Of a stretch of 64,000 bases of DNA, positions 24,917 through 33,550 are shown piece after piece; the first letter of the stretch is position 1; each line of letters opens with the position of its first letter. A program made the position numbers and the translations under genes. Source of the DNA: PZPK01 sp963974595 (GTDB lineage Bacteria > Pseudomonadota > Gammaproteobacteria > Pseudomonadales > Oleiphilaceae); NCBI GenBank assembly GCA_963974595.1, contig CAXBDA010000007.1, forward strand, positions 3,463-67,462. Reading direction: 5' to 3'. Under the pieces are notes generated by a model that saw only the letters and a program-made list of their open reading frames with translations, ran no database searches and was not told the DNA's origin.

Positions 24917-26423
24917 ATCTGCAAAGCCAGGAATACAGAAATTAAAGCATGCGGGCAGCATGTTGAGTGATATACCTGAAATGCGACGTATCAGCCAGAT
25001 TCATTTTATTGGTATCGGTGGCGCAGGTATGTGCGGTATCGCAGAGGTTTTAATTAACCAGGGTTATCGAGTATCCGGTTCAGATTTGCATGAAACAGCT
25101 GTCACCAAGCGTTTAGAGCAATTCGGGGCTAAGATTTATTTTTCTCATGAAGCATCAAATGTCAATACTGCTGATGTGGTGGTTGTATCTTCGGCAATTA
25201 ACGAGCAAAACCCTGAAATAGTTGAGGCAAGAGCGAAGCGTGTTCCCATTGTGCCAAGAGCTGAAATGCTTGCCGAAATTATGCGCTTTCGACATGGGAT
25301 TGCTATTGCTGGGACGCATGGAAAAACCACCACAACAAGCTTAATTGCATCTGTTTTAGCCGAAGCAGGTCTTGATCCTACTTATGTCATTGGTGGTCGA
25401 TTAAATCGGGCGGGAACCAATGCTAGTTTAGGGGGCTCTAGGTATATTGTGGCTGAAGCTGATGAGAGTGATGCCTCATTTTTGCACTTAACACCAATGA
25501 TATCGGTTGTTACGAATATTGAAGCAGATCATATGCATACCTATGGTGGTGACTTCTCGAAGTTGAAACAAACATTCATCGACTTTTTGCACAACCTGCC
25601 ATTTTACGGTGCAGCGGTTATGTGCGTAGATGATCCGGTTATTCGAGAAATTATTCCTTTCATCTCTAGAGCTGTATTGACCTATGGGGTTAGTGAAGAT
25701 GCGGATTATCGAGCAATCGATATACAGCAGTCAGGTATGAAAAATCACTTTATCGCTAAAAGGCCGGGGGGGTTAGCTGATCTTGATATCTGCTTAAGCA
25801 TGCCCGGGCAGCATAATGTTTTGAATGCACTCGCTACGATTGCTGTTGCCAGTGATGAAGGTGTTGATGACGGTGCTATTCAAAGGGCCTTAGAAGAGTT
25901 TCAAGGTGTAGGGCGTCGCTTTCAGGTTTATGGCGATTATAGCTTGCCTGGTGATGGAAAAAGTAAGTCAAAACACAGCGTCATGTTAGTGGATGATTAT
26001 GGACACCACCCAACTGAAGTTGAAGCGACAGTTAAAGCGATTCGAGCCGGTTGGCCAGAAAAACGTTTAGTGATGATATTTCAACCTCATCGTTACAGCA
26101 GAACAAATGACTTATACGAAGACTTTGTGAAGGTGTTAGCTGAAGTTGATGTGCTATTGATTATGGATGTTTATGCTGCGGGCGAAAAAGCCATACCAGG
26201 TGCAGATAGCCGTGCGCTTTGTCGAAGTATTCGGCAGCGCAGCGCAATGGAACCGATTTTTATTGAATCAGGCACATCACTTGCTGCTGTCACAAACAAT
26301 ATACAAGACGTTCTTGTAAATGTGCTGCAAGACGGTGATTTATTATTAACACAAGGGGCGGGTAATGTCGGACAGATTGCCGTTGCTTTGGCTGAAAGTA
26401 ACTTAGGGTTTGCTAAGAGATGA
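24909..26423 (+). CDS. murC: UDP-N-acetylmuramate:L-alanine ligase MurC
   Basis: First Mur ligase, adding L-Ala to UDP-MurNAc. The N-terminal motif HFIGIGGAGMCGIAEVL, ATP loop IAGTHGKTTTTSLIA, EADESDASFL and VVTNIEADHMHTY are diagnostic, and the C-terminal domain shows DDYGHHPTEVEAT and FQPHRYSRT. The start at 24909 has GGAGAG upstream and overlaps murG by eight bases. It gives 504 residues with ~35 residues before the conserved core. The ATG at 24960 would be closer to E. coli MurC. The end overlaps ddlB by four bases. No murB lies in this cluster. Confidence 0.97.
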   Translation: MPRSAKPGIQKLKHAGSMLSDIPEMRRISQIHFIGIGGAGMCGIAEVLINQGYRVSGSDLHETAVTKRLEQFGAKIYFSHEASNVNTADVVVVSSAINEQNPEIVEARAKRVPIVPRAEMLAEIMRFRHGIAIAGTHGKTTTTSLIASVLAEAGLDPTYVIGGRLNRAGTNASLGGSRYIVAEADESDASFLHLTPMISVVTNIEADHMHTYGGDFSKLKQTFIDFLHNLPFYGAAVMCVDDPVIREIIPFISRAVLTYGVSEDADYRAIDIQQSGMKNHFIAKRPGGLADLDICLSMPGQHNVLNALATIAVASDEGVDDGAIQRALEEFQGVGRRFQVYGDYSLPGDGKSKSKHSVMLVDDYGHHPTEVEATVKAIRAGWPEKRLVMIFQPHRYSRTNDLYEDFVKVLAEVDVLLIMDVYAAGEKAIPGADSRALCRSIRQRSAMEPIFIESGTSLAAVTNNIQDVLVNVLQDGDLLLTQGAGNVGQIAVALAESNLGFAKR

Positions 26424-27346
26424 AACAAAGTGTTCAGGCGTTGGGTCGAGTTGCTGTACTGATGGGGGGTTGTTCCGCAGAGCGAGAGGTCTCTCTCAAA
26501 AGTGGTCAGGCCGTCTTGGACAGCTTGCTTCGCTCTGGTGTGGATGTCATTGGTATTGATTTCAAAGGTGATATCCAAAGTATTATTCAGGCTCTACCAC
26601 TTGACCGTATATTTTTGGCGCTTCATGGCAGAGGTGGAGAAGACGGAACAATACAAGGCGTACTTGAAGCTTTAGGCATCCCTTATACCGGCAGCGGAGT
26701 AATGGGGTCAGCCATTGCCATGGATAAAACACGTACTAAATACTTATGGCAGGGTATGAATTTACCTACACCCAAGTTTAGTTATGTTGAAAGTAAAGAC
26801 TCCACACTATTGACGCAATTAGTTTCTTTAATCGGCTTCCCTTTAGCGGTTAAACCTTCGCGTGAAGGCTCATCGATTGGCGTTTTCAAAGTGCATAACC
26901 AGACGCAATTAGAAAGTGCAGTTGATGTGGCTTTAGAAATGGATGAGCAAGTATTACTAGAGCAATGGATTGAAGGTAGTGAATTTACCATTAGCCTATT
27001 GAATGGCTCAGCTATGCCTGTTATCGGTCTGAAGACCGACCATGCGTTTTATGATTATGAAGCTAAGTATGAATCGGATAATACCCAATACTTGTTGCCT
27101 AGTGGTTTGAGTCAGTCTGATGAAGAAAGTCTCGGCCATTTGTCAGAAAGGGCGTTTCATGCATTAGGCTGTTCTGGTTGGGGGCGAGTTGATGTGATGA
27201 GAGATGCGCGTGGACAGTTCTGGTTGCTTGAGGTGAATACGATTCCTGGCATGACCAGCCATAGTTTGGTTCCTATGGCTGCCAAAGCTCAGGGTATGAG
27301 TTTTGATGAGCTGGTTCTTTCAATTTTAGAGCAAGTGAAAGGATAA
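26420..27346 (+). CDS. ddlB: D-alanine:D-alanine ligase (DdlB)
   Basis: ATP-grasp enzyme that makes the D-Ala-D-Ala dipeptide used by MurF. It has 308 residues. The N-terminal motif GGCSAEREVSLKSGQAVLD, HGRGGEDGTIQGVLE, the KPSREGSSIGVFKV stretch and the metal-binding end LLEVNTIPGMTSHSLVP are all present. The ATG overlaps the murC stop (ATGA) and ftsQ begins four bases after its stop, as in the E. coli cluster. Confidence 0.97.
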   Translation: MKQSVQALGRVAVLMGGCSAEREVSLKSGQAVLDSLLRSGVDVIGIDFKGDIQSIIQALPLDRIFLALHGRGGEDGTIQGVLEALGIPYTGSGVMGSAIAMDKTRTKYLWQGMNLPTPKFSYVESKDSTLLTQLVSLIGFPLAVKPSREGSSIGVFKVHNQTQLESAVDVALEMDEQVLLEQWIEGSEFTISLLNGSAMPVIGLKTDHAFYDYEAKYESDNTQYLLPSGLSQSDEESLGHLSERAFHALGCSGWGRVDVMRDARGQFWLLEVNTIPGMTSHSLVPMAAKAQGMSFDELVLSILEQVKG

Positions 27347-27350
27347 ATAA

Positions 27351-28163
27351 GTGAGAGCAGAAACAGCATCCAAAATGGTTATTCCTAATGTTGAGGAGCT
27401 TGCTCGAAAGCATTTCATGCGCATATTCAAGCGAAGCGTATTAGTTTTGGTGTTGCTATTAACGTTTATTGTACTGATTGGTGAAAGACAAAAATTGGTT
27501 TTATTAATTGATCATCCAATAGATAAAATGAGCGTTGCTGGAGAATTTAAATATCAAAGCCCTGAAGGATTAAAGCGTCATATAAGCCATTTTATCGGTC
27601 AAGGCTTTTTAAGTGCAGATTTAGAGGATATGAAACGTTATATCGAATCACTCCCTTGGGTGTATCAAGCAACCGTTTCTAGAGTATGGCCAGGTGAAAT
27701 TAAAGTAAGGGTTGAAGAGCAGGTTGCCGTGAGCTACTGGAATTCTTCAGGATTTATAAATGAAGGCGGTGAATTGTTTGTCCCTAATGAGGTGACTCAC
27801 AACTTACAACTACCCATGCTTCGCTATGTAAATTCAAGTAATGATGTTGAGCGTTTGGGAATGTACCAGTTGTTTAATTACATTCAAAAAGAGTTATCGG
27901 TGTTTGAGCTAAAAGCAACGATCTTAGAGCAAGAGGCTCGGGGTACATGGGAGCTAACGCTTTCGAATGGAATTGGTGTTGTTTTAGGTCATGTTGATCA
28001 AAGCGCCGATGGTAGAAAAGCCTTGGACGATAAACTAGAAAGAGTTGGTAAATTACTGAGCAGCAAAAGTGATTTATCACCTGAAAAAATAAATAAATTA
28101 GATACGCGGTACCCAAATGGAATCGCGGTGCAATGGATTAGCAATATAGATCCTGATGAATAA
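27351..28163 (+). CDS. ftsQ: Cell division protein FtsQ
   Basis: Bitopic divisome scaffold that binds FtsB/FtsL. The 270-residue protein has a cytoplasmic tail, one membrane helix (SVLVLVLLLTFIVLIGE, residues ~29-45), a periplasmic POTRA domain (DHPIDKMSVAGEFKYQSPEGLKRH through YIESLPWVYQATVSRVWPGEIKVRVEE, cited in parts) and the FtsQ beta domain. The start is GTG with AGGA eight bases upstream. The motif LPWVYQATVSRVWP matches the LPWVxxxxVRRxWP hallmark of the family. It sits between ddlB and ftsA as expected. Confidence 0.95.
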   Translation: MRAETASKMVIPNVEELARKHFMRIFKRSVLVLVLLLTFIVLIGERQKLVLLIDHPIDKMSVAGEFKYQSPEGLKRHISHFIGQGFLSADLEDMKRYIESLPWVYQATVSRVWPGEIKVRVEEQVAVSYWNSSGFINEGGELFVPNEVTHNLQLPMLRYVNSSNDVERLGMYQLFNYIQKELSVFELKATILEQEARGTWELTLSNGIGVVLGHVDQSADGRKALDDKLERVGKLLSSKSDLSPEKINKLDTRYPNGIAVQWISNIDPDE

Positions 28164-28210
28164 AAAACGAATTGTTTAAACGACTAGAAAAGTAACTTAG
28201 GAATACCGCA

Positions 28211-29446
28211 ATGGCTGGCTCAGCAGAAAATGAATTAACCGTAGGTTTAGATATTGGTACCTCTAAAATTGTTGCCATTGTTGGCAAGAAAAATACTGAA
28301 GGCTTGGTCGAAATAGTGGGTATTGGCTCGCACCCTTCAAGAGGTCTGAAGCGAGGGGTAGTTGTCAATATTGAAACCACGGTAAATGCTATTCAGCGTG
28401 CTATTGAAGAAGCTGAACTGATGGCCGGTTGTCAGATTCACTCAGTCTATGCTGGTATAGCAGGTAGTCATATCAGGAGTATGAATTCTCACGGTATTGT
28501 GGCGGTTAGAGATAGAGAGGTTGTTCAAGCGGATATAGATCGGGTGATTGATGCGGCTCAGGCTGTTGCCATACCGGCTGACCAAAAAGTTTTGCATATT
28601 TTACCGCAAGAATATGTGATTGATAATCAGGAGGGGATCAAAGAGCCTTTAGGGATGTCTGGCGTTAGATTAGAGGCAAAAGTACACCTTGTGACATGCG
28701 CCGTAAATGCTGCTCAGAATATAGAGAAGTGTGTTCAAAAGTGTGATTTAGATGTAGATGACATTATTTTGGAGCAGCTAGCCTCAAGTTATGCCGTGTT
28801 GACCGAAGATGAAAAAGAATTAGGGGTTTGCATGGTCGATATTGGTGGTGGAACGACCGATATGGCTATTTTTACAGGTGGTGCTATTCGCCATACAGCG
28901 GTCATACCGATTGCTGGTGATCAAGTGACGAATGATATTGCGATGGCACTAAGAACGCCAACGCAAAATGCGGAAGAAATCAAAATTAAATACGCATGTG
29001 CATTGACTCAATTAGCTGGTGCAGATGAAACAATAAAGGTGCCTAGTGTCGGCGATCGGCCACCAAGAGACTTGTCTAGGCAAGCTTTGGCGGAAGTTGT
29101 AGAGCCACGATATGAAGAATTATTTACATTAATTCAGTCTGAATTAAGACGAAGTGGCTTTGAAGATGTTATCGCCGCGGGAATTGTTTTGACGGGGGGG
29201 ACATCCAAAATGGAAGGTGTTGTCGAATTAGCAGAAGAAATATTTCATATGCCTGTGCGTTTGGCCTCCCCGCAGGGAGTCTCAGGCTTGGCAGATGTAG
29301 TCAATAACCCAATGTATGCAACAGGCGTTGGCTTATTAATGTATGGATTAAAGCAAAGAACAACGGATAGTTTGCCTATGATGCGCCCTGGTGGGGGTGA
29401 CAGTGTTATACAAAAAATAAAAACATGGTTTACCGGTAATTTTTAA
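28211..29446 (+). CDS. ftsA: Cell division protein FtsA
   Basis: Actin-like ATPase that tethers FtsZ to the membrane and recruits downstream divisome proteins. It has 411 residues. Nucleotide-binding motifs are VGLDIGTSKIVAIVG (phosphate 1), VDIGGGTTDMAIF (phosphate 2) and VLTGGTSKMEGV (adenosine). The C-terminal amphipathic membrane-targeting helix IQKIKTWFTGNF is present. The ATG has TAGGA upstream and begins 48 bases after ftsQ. Confidence 0.98.
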   Translation: MAGSAENELTVGLDIGTSKIVAIVGKKNTEGLVEIVGIGSHPSRGLKRGVVVNIETTVNAIQRAIEEAELMAGCQIHSVYAGIAGSHIRSMNSHGIVAVRDREVVQADIDRVIDAAQAVAIPADQKVLHILPQEYVIDNQEGIKEPLGMSGVRLEAKVHLVTCAVNAAQNIEKCVQKCDLDVDDIILEQLASSYAVLTEDEKELGVCMVDIGGGTTDMAIFTGGAIRHTAVIPIAGDQVTNDIAMALRTPTQNAEEIKIKYACALTQLAGADETIKVPSVGDRPPRDLSRQALAEVVEPRYEELFTLIQSELRRSGFEDVIAAGIVLTGGTSKMEGVVELAEEIFHMPVRLASPQGVSGLADVVNNPMYATGVGLLMYGLKQRTTDSLPMMRPGGGDSVIQKIKTWFTGNF

Positions 29447-29513
29447 GAAAAACGAAAGAAATTAACTTAGCAGCAACTAGCAGATTGAAAATTATAAAAT
29501 TAGGAGAAGGGTA

Positions 29514-30680
29514 ATGTTTGAGCTTGTTGAAAACGTCTCACAAAACGCAGTCATTAAAGTCGTCGGAGTTGGTGGTGGTGGCGGCAACGCTGTTCGTCAT
29601 ATGCTTGCTGGTGACGTCGAAGGTGTTGACTTTATTTGTGCGAACACAGACTCCCAGGCGCTAAAAGATTTAGAAAACAAAGCGGTTATTCAGTTAGGTA
29701 GCACCATTACTAAAGGCTTAGGGGCTGGTGCAAATCCTGAAATAGGTAGGCAGGCGGCTTTAGAAGATAGAGAACGCATTGCGGAAAGTCTCCGTGGCGC
29801 AGATATGGTCTTTATTACTGCAGGCATGGGCGGCGGTACAGGTACGGGCGGTGCACCTATTGTTGCAGAAGTCGCGCGTGAATTAGGTATTCTTACCGTT
29901 GCCGTCGTCACAAAGCCTTTCCCATTTGAAGGCGGGAAACGTATGAAGATCGCAGATGCAGGTCTAGCAGAGCTTGCAGAAAATGTTGATTCATTAATTA
30001 CTATTCCAAATGAAAAATTACTGTCAGTGCTTGGTAAAAATACCACCTTGTTAGATGCATTTGGTGCCGCGAACGATGTATTGCAAGGTGCGGTTCAAGG
30101 CATTGCTGATTTAATTATTCGTCCAGGCATGATCAACGTCGACTTTGCAGATGTTAAGACAGTGATGTCTGAAATGGGTATGGCGATGATGGGAACAGGT
30201 TCCGCTAGTGGTGAAAATCGTGCTAGAGAAGCAGCAGAAGCCGCTATTCGTAGCCCATTGCTAGAAGATGTGAACCTTCAGGGTGCTAGAGGTATCTTAG
30301 TTAATATCACAGCAGGCGTAGACCTTAATCTAGGAGAGTTCTCTGAGGTAGGCAGTATTATTGAGGAGTTTGCTTCTGATTCAGCGACAGTCGTCGTAGG
30401 AACTGTTATTGATCCTGACATGACCGATGAGCTTAAAGTGACGGTTGTTGCGACAGGCCTTTCAGCGACCATGGAAAAGCCCGTTAAAGTTGTTGATAAT
30501 ACGCCAAAGATGGCTGATGGAACGACTGACTATAACCAGCTGGATAGACCGGCTATTATTCGACGTCGGCCGAATGTTGATCGAGTAGGCAGTGCTGCTC
30601 TAGATACAAAACGTTCTGATAGTCAGCCAAGCGTGGATTATTTAGATATCCCTGCTTTTTTGCGTCGACAGGCAGATTAA
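29514..30680 (+). CDS. ftsZ: Cell division GTPase FtsZ
   Basis: Tubulin-like GTPase that polymerises into the Z ring. The GTP-binding signature GGGTGTG lies in FITAGMGGGTGTGGAP, with VGGGGGNAVRHM at the N-terminus and the T7-type synergy loop around GMINVDFADVKTVM. The linker (residues ~320-370) is variable and the C-terminal peptide DYLDIPAFLRRQAD, which binds FtsA and ZipA, is intact. It has 388 residues. A strong TAGGAGAAGG site precedes the ATG. A hairpin follows the stop at 30703. Confidence 0.99.
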   Translation: MFELVENVSQNAVIKVVGVGGGGGNAVRHMLAGDVEGVDFICANTDSQALKDLENKAVIQLGSTITKGLGAGANPEIGRQAALEDRERIAESLRGADMVFITAGMGGGTGTGGAPIVAEVARELGILTVAVVTKPFPFEGGKRMKIADAGLAELAENVDSLITIPNEKLLSVLGKNTTLLDAFGAANDVLQGAVQGIADLIIRPGMINVDFADVKTVMSEMGMAMMGTGSASGENRAREAAEAAIRSPLLEDVNLQGARGILVNITAGVDLNLGEFSEVGSIIEEFASDSATVVVGTVIDPDMTDELKVTVVATGLSATMEKPVKVVDNTPKMADGTTDYNQLDRPAIIRRRPNVDRVGSAALDTKRSDSQPSVDYLDIPAFLRRQAD

Positions 30681-30702
30681 ACACGATAAAGCGTTATATA
30701 TT

Positions 30703-30723
30703 AAGCTGTAATTATTACAGCTT
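30703..30723 (+). terminator. Hairpin between ftsZ and lpxC
   Basis: AAGCTGTAAT (30703-30712) and ATTACAGCTT (30714-30723) are exact reverse complements around a single T, so folding would use a 9-bp stem and three-base loop. No T tract follows, so termination is uncertain. It may attenuate read-through before the separate lpxC promoter. Confidence 0.4.
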
Positions 30724-30745
30724 GATGAATAAATGGTCTTTATCC

Positions 30746-30774
30746 TTGGGAAAATGTGCGTAGTCTGTTACTAT
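30746..30774 (+). promoter_or_regulatory. Probable lpxC promoter
   Basis: TTGGGA (30746-30751) and TACTAT (30769-30774) are spaced by exactly 17 bases. Transcription would start near 30781, downstream of the in-frame ATG at 30773. This supports 30830 as the true lpxC start. Confidence 0.6.
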
Positions 30775-30829
30775 GCGTTTGTTTTTTGACCAATTTTTTG
30801 CCGTTATAAAGGTTGATAGAAATCATATT

Positions 30830-31741
30830 ATGATTAAACAGCGTACTTTAAAGAATACAATTCGCGCCACAGGTGTTGGCTTACATTCAGGTAAAAAGGT
30901 TTTACTCACCTTGAAACCTGCTCCAATAGACTCAGGGATTGTGTTTTGTCGCACTGACTTATCCCCAGCGGTAGAAATACCTGCTCGGGCTGAAAATGTT
31001 GGTGAAACTTTGTTATCGACAACATTGGTGAAAGATGGTGTAAAAGTCGCCACGGTGGAACATTTATTATCTGCAATGGCTGGTTTAGGTATTGATAATT
31101 GCTTAGTCGAGCTTAGTGCTGAAGAATTACCTATTATGGATGGTAGTGCTGGGCCTTTTGTCTTTTTAATACAGTCTGCCGGTATCCAAGAGCAAGAAGC
31201 TGCTAAAAAATTCATTCAGATTACCAAAGAAGTGACGATTGAGGAGGATGGAAAGAAAGCGACCTTTGTGCCTTTCAATGGCTTTAAAGTCGGCTTTTCT
31301 ATTGACTTCGATCACCCTGTATTTCATCAAGGCAGTCAAGATGCAAGCATAGATTTCTCAAGTACTTCATTTGTAAAAGAAGTGAGTCGTGCTCGAACAT
31401 TTGGTTTTATGCGTGACTTTGAAAGGCTTCAGTCTATGAATCTTGCCCAGGGTGGTAGTTTTGATAATGCCATTGTTGTTGATGACTACAAAGTGCTTAA
31501 CGAAGATGGTCTTCGTTATGATGATGAATTTGTTAAGCATAAAATTCTTGATGCTATCGGAGATTTATACTTACTAGGCAATAGCTTAATTGGTGAGTTT
31601 AAAGGTTATAAGTCAGGTCATGATTTGAATAATAAGCTGCTGCGTAAGCTTATTAAGCAAACCGACGCTTGGGAAGTTAAAACCTTCGAAGATGCAAGTA
31701 CCGCCCCAATATCTTACATGAAACCAATTTTAGCTGCCTAA
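30830..31741 (+). CDS. lpxC: UDP-3-O-acyl-N-acetylglucosamine deacetylase LpxC
   Basis: Zinc deacetylase catalysing the committed step of lipid A synthesis. The ATG at 30830 gives MIKQRTLKNTIRATGVGLHSGKKV (E. coli has the same MIKQRTLK opening) and 303 residues, the family length. The first zinc His is in VEHLLSAMAGLGIDN and the other ligands are in HKILDAIGDLYLLG. ARTFGFMRDFE and DNAIVVDD are further hallmarks. The in-frame ATG at 30773 lies upstream of the inferred transcription start. Last gene of the cluster and convergent with dciA. No secM-like gene follows. Confidence 0.97.
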   Translation: MIKQRTLKNTIRATGVGLHSGKKVLLTLKPAPIDSGIVFCRTDLSPAVEIPARAENVGETLLSTTLVKDGVKVATVEHLLSAMAGLGIDNCLVELSAEELPIMDGSAGPFVFLIQSAGIQEQEAAKKFIQITKEVTIEEDGKKATFVPFNGFKVGFSIDFDHPVFHQGSQDASIDFSSTSFVKEVSRARTFGFMRDFERLQSMNLAQGGSFDNAIVVDDYKVLNEDGLRYDDEFVKHKILDAIGDLYLLGNSLIGEFKGYKSGHDLNNKLLRKLIKQTDAWEVKTFEDASTAPISYMKPILAA

Positions 31742-31774
31742 AGCAATTGTTTGGCTTGGCTGGCAGCTTAGATG

Positions 31775-32251
31775 CTAATGTTGATTGGCATGATTTGCTA
31801 ATTTAGTTAAGATATTTCTTAAATCTTGGTCTTCAGTGTGCTCAGCTTCTTCTAAGAGAATCTGGGCATTTTTTTTGCTGATGCTTCTTTGAGGGGGGGG
31901 GAGCTTAGCTTTCTTTTTGTTTGTGTTGATATTTGGTCTGATTTTAATCTGGATTTTGCTTACCTTTTTGGGGGAGATAAGCGTATTTAGATTGCCGATG
32001 ACTTGGTCTTGTACCAATCGAAACTTTGTCATCAGTTTTGCAGACGTGCAGGTTAATATTAGCGTGTTGTCTTGAAAATTATTGATTTTGAAATGGCCTC
32101 TATATAAATCCGGAAGGCATTGATCGAATAAAGTGTCGAAAGAGTGGTGAGTATTCGCTAACTTTAGCAAGCTTGCTATGCTAATAGATTTTTGGCTTAG
32201 CCTTTGTAGGCTAATTAAGGGTGCAAGAGGGTGTTTTTTTGGTTGGCGCAT
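31775..32251 (-). CDS. dciA: DciA-like (DUF721) helicase-loader family protein
   Basis: DUF721 proteins (DciA) act with the replicative helicase DnaB in bacteria lacking DnaC. The 158-residue protein has the KH-like DUF721 core: FDTLFDQCLPDLYRGHFKINNFQDNTLIL, then TSAKLMTKFRLVQDQVIGNLN and KIQIKIRP (cited in parts). A low-complexity basic linker and a C-terminal acidic helix follow. The location between lpxC and the M23 peptidase upstream of secA is the conserved place for DUF721 genes in Pseudomonas-like genomes. The linker is encoded by a run of nine C residues on this strand. It is transcribed against lpxC. Confidence 0.8.
   Translation of the reverse strand: MRQPKKHPLAPLISLQRLSQKSISIASLLKLANTHHSFDTLFDQCLPDLYRGHFKINNFQDNTLILTCTSAKLMTKFRLVQDQVIGNLNTLISPKKVSKIQIKIRPNINTNKKKAKLPPPQRSISKKNAQILLEEAEHTEDQDLRNILTKLANHANQH
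31893..31901. repeat. Homopolymer of nine G (nine C on the coding strand) inside dciA
   Basis: Nine consecutive G on the plus strand encode the Pro-Pro-Pro linker of the DUF721 protein. The tract could slip, and a one-base change would replace the last ~40 residues while leaving the DUF721 core. Sequencing error in such a tract is also possible, although the current frame is intact. Confidence 0.8.
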
Positions 32252-32359
32252 AGTTGCTCAATGTTTGCTCATATGAAGTTCTATAGACTTACATTTTGTA
32301 ATTTAAGTCTATTTTTGTACAAACCACTTATACATATCAAGTGAATTAAAGAAGATTGA

Positions 32360-33298
32360 ATGAATATAATATTTGTTGGAAGAAAGCATGGTAAGTCAAA
32401 GACAGTACAGCTTATAAACCGCCAATTGATTTGGCTTGGCGTCTTTGTTTTATTGATTTTAATGGGCCTGTTTTTTTTAGGGTACCAGGCTCGTGTTTTG
32501 ATTGAAGAAGGAACGGAATTATCCATAGAAAATGAAATTATGGCTAAGTGGGATCAGCAACTGCTTGATCAAGCAAAAGACGTTCGAAAATTAAAGAGAT
32601 TATCGCAAGAAAAGGTGGATGCCTTGACTTTAAGAATGGGCGATATGCAGGCACGATTAATGCGTTTGGATGCACTTGGGCAGCGTTTGACTGAAGTGGC
32701 CAAACTACAGAATGGTGAGTTTGATTTTAGTTTAAGTCCAGCGCTTGGTGGTCCAGCGCCAGTATTACAATCTGATGAGTCTTATGTTTTGCCCGGTTTA
32801 ATCGAAAGTATTGAAGAAATAGAAAATAAGATTATTAATAGTGAGCAGCAATTGGAAGTGATCGATGCTTTGTTTGTTAGCCGAAGTACCCAGGATGAAC
32901 TATTCATAGCAGGCCGGCCTATAAAGTGGGGCTGGATGTCATCGGCTTATGGTTTTCGAACAGACCCTTTTTCCGGAAAGCGTGCCTGGCATGCCGGCGT
33001 TGATTTTGCAGGTAAAGAAGATAGTGACATTGTGGCAGTTGCATCAGGTGTTGTGACGTGGTCTGGAAAAAGGTATGGCTATGGTAATCTCGTAGAGGTT
33101 CATCATGGTGATGGCTACACAACACGTTATGCGCACTGTAAAAATTTATTGGCGGCTGTGGGTGATGTTGTAGAAAAAGGTCAGATTCTCGCGACAATGG
33201 GGAGTACTGGGCGATCTACTGGGCCACATGTGCACTATGAAGTCAGGAGGCAGGGTAAAGCTGTCAACCCTAAAAAATACATTTATCGTGCAAATTAG
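32360..33298 (+). CDS. M23-family zinc metallopeptidase, membrane-anchored
   Basis: Envelope protein with a short basic cytoplasmic end, one membrane helix (residues ~20-42, LGVFVLLILMGLFFLGY), a periplasmic coiled coil (residues ~50-175) and a C-terminal LytM/M23 domain. Zinc-binding residues are complete: WHAGVDFAG (HxxxD) and GPHVHYEVR (HxH), with TRYAHCKN between them, so it is probably an active endopeptidase cleaving peptidoglycan cross-links. The 312-residue gene lies upstream of secA, as in Pseudomonas. It diverges from dciA across 108 bases. The exact substrate is unknown. Confidence 0.92.
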   Translation: MNIIFVGRKHGKSKTVQLINRQLIWLGVFVLLILMGLFFLGYQARVLIEEGTELSIENEIMAKWDQQLLDQAKDVRKLKRLSQEKVDALTLRMGDMQARLMRLDALGQRLTEVAKLQNGEFDFSLSPALGGPAPVLQSDESYVLPGLIESIEEIENKIINSEQQLEVIDALFVSRSTQDELFIAGRPIKWGWMSSAYGFRTDPFSGKRAWHAGVDFAGKEDSDIVAVASGVVTWSGKRYGYGNLVEVHHGDGYTTRYAHCKNLLAAVGDVVEKGQILATMGSTGRSTGPHVHYEVRRQGKAVNPKKYIYRAN

Positions 33299-33388
33299 AC
33301 TTGTCTAACAATTTTAAGGGTAAGTTTTTCTTTAAGTCTTACTTGGGATTGTAAAAATAGATTCTAATGCCACTAATACACTTTGAGC

Positions 33389-33408
33389 CTGCAGCTTAAT
33401 AGCTGTAG
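33389..33408 (+). promoter_or_regulatory. Stem-loop in the secA upstream region
   Basis: CTGCAGCT (33389-33396) pairs with AGCTGTAG (33401-33408), with one G-T pair and a TAAT loop. A run of six T residues begins ten bases later, too far for a normal terminator. It lies in the 252-base gap between the M23 gene and secA. It could terminate the M23 transcript or lie in the secA leader. No SecM-like arrest peptide was seen. Confidence 0.35.
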
Positions 33409-33550
33409 ACTGTCATTTTTTAAATTCGAGAAAGCAGTTAATTTTTGGTAGTAGCCCAGTAGTAAATATGACTCTGTGCTTATTCAAAAGATGGCATAGC
33501 CTTCCTGCCTTGTTCTCATTCAACATCAGATAAATAAATAGAAGATTACT

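Noticed and set aside
30773..30829. An upstream ATG for lpxC
   Set aside because: It would lie within or before the inferred promoter, and the family starts with MIKQRTLK, which matches 30830.
30855..30870. A third TACAATTCGCG string inside lpxC
   Set aside because: It lies in codons of the conserved LpxC N-terminus (NTIRATG), so coding constraint explains it.
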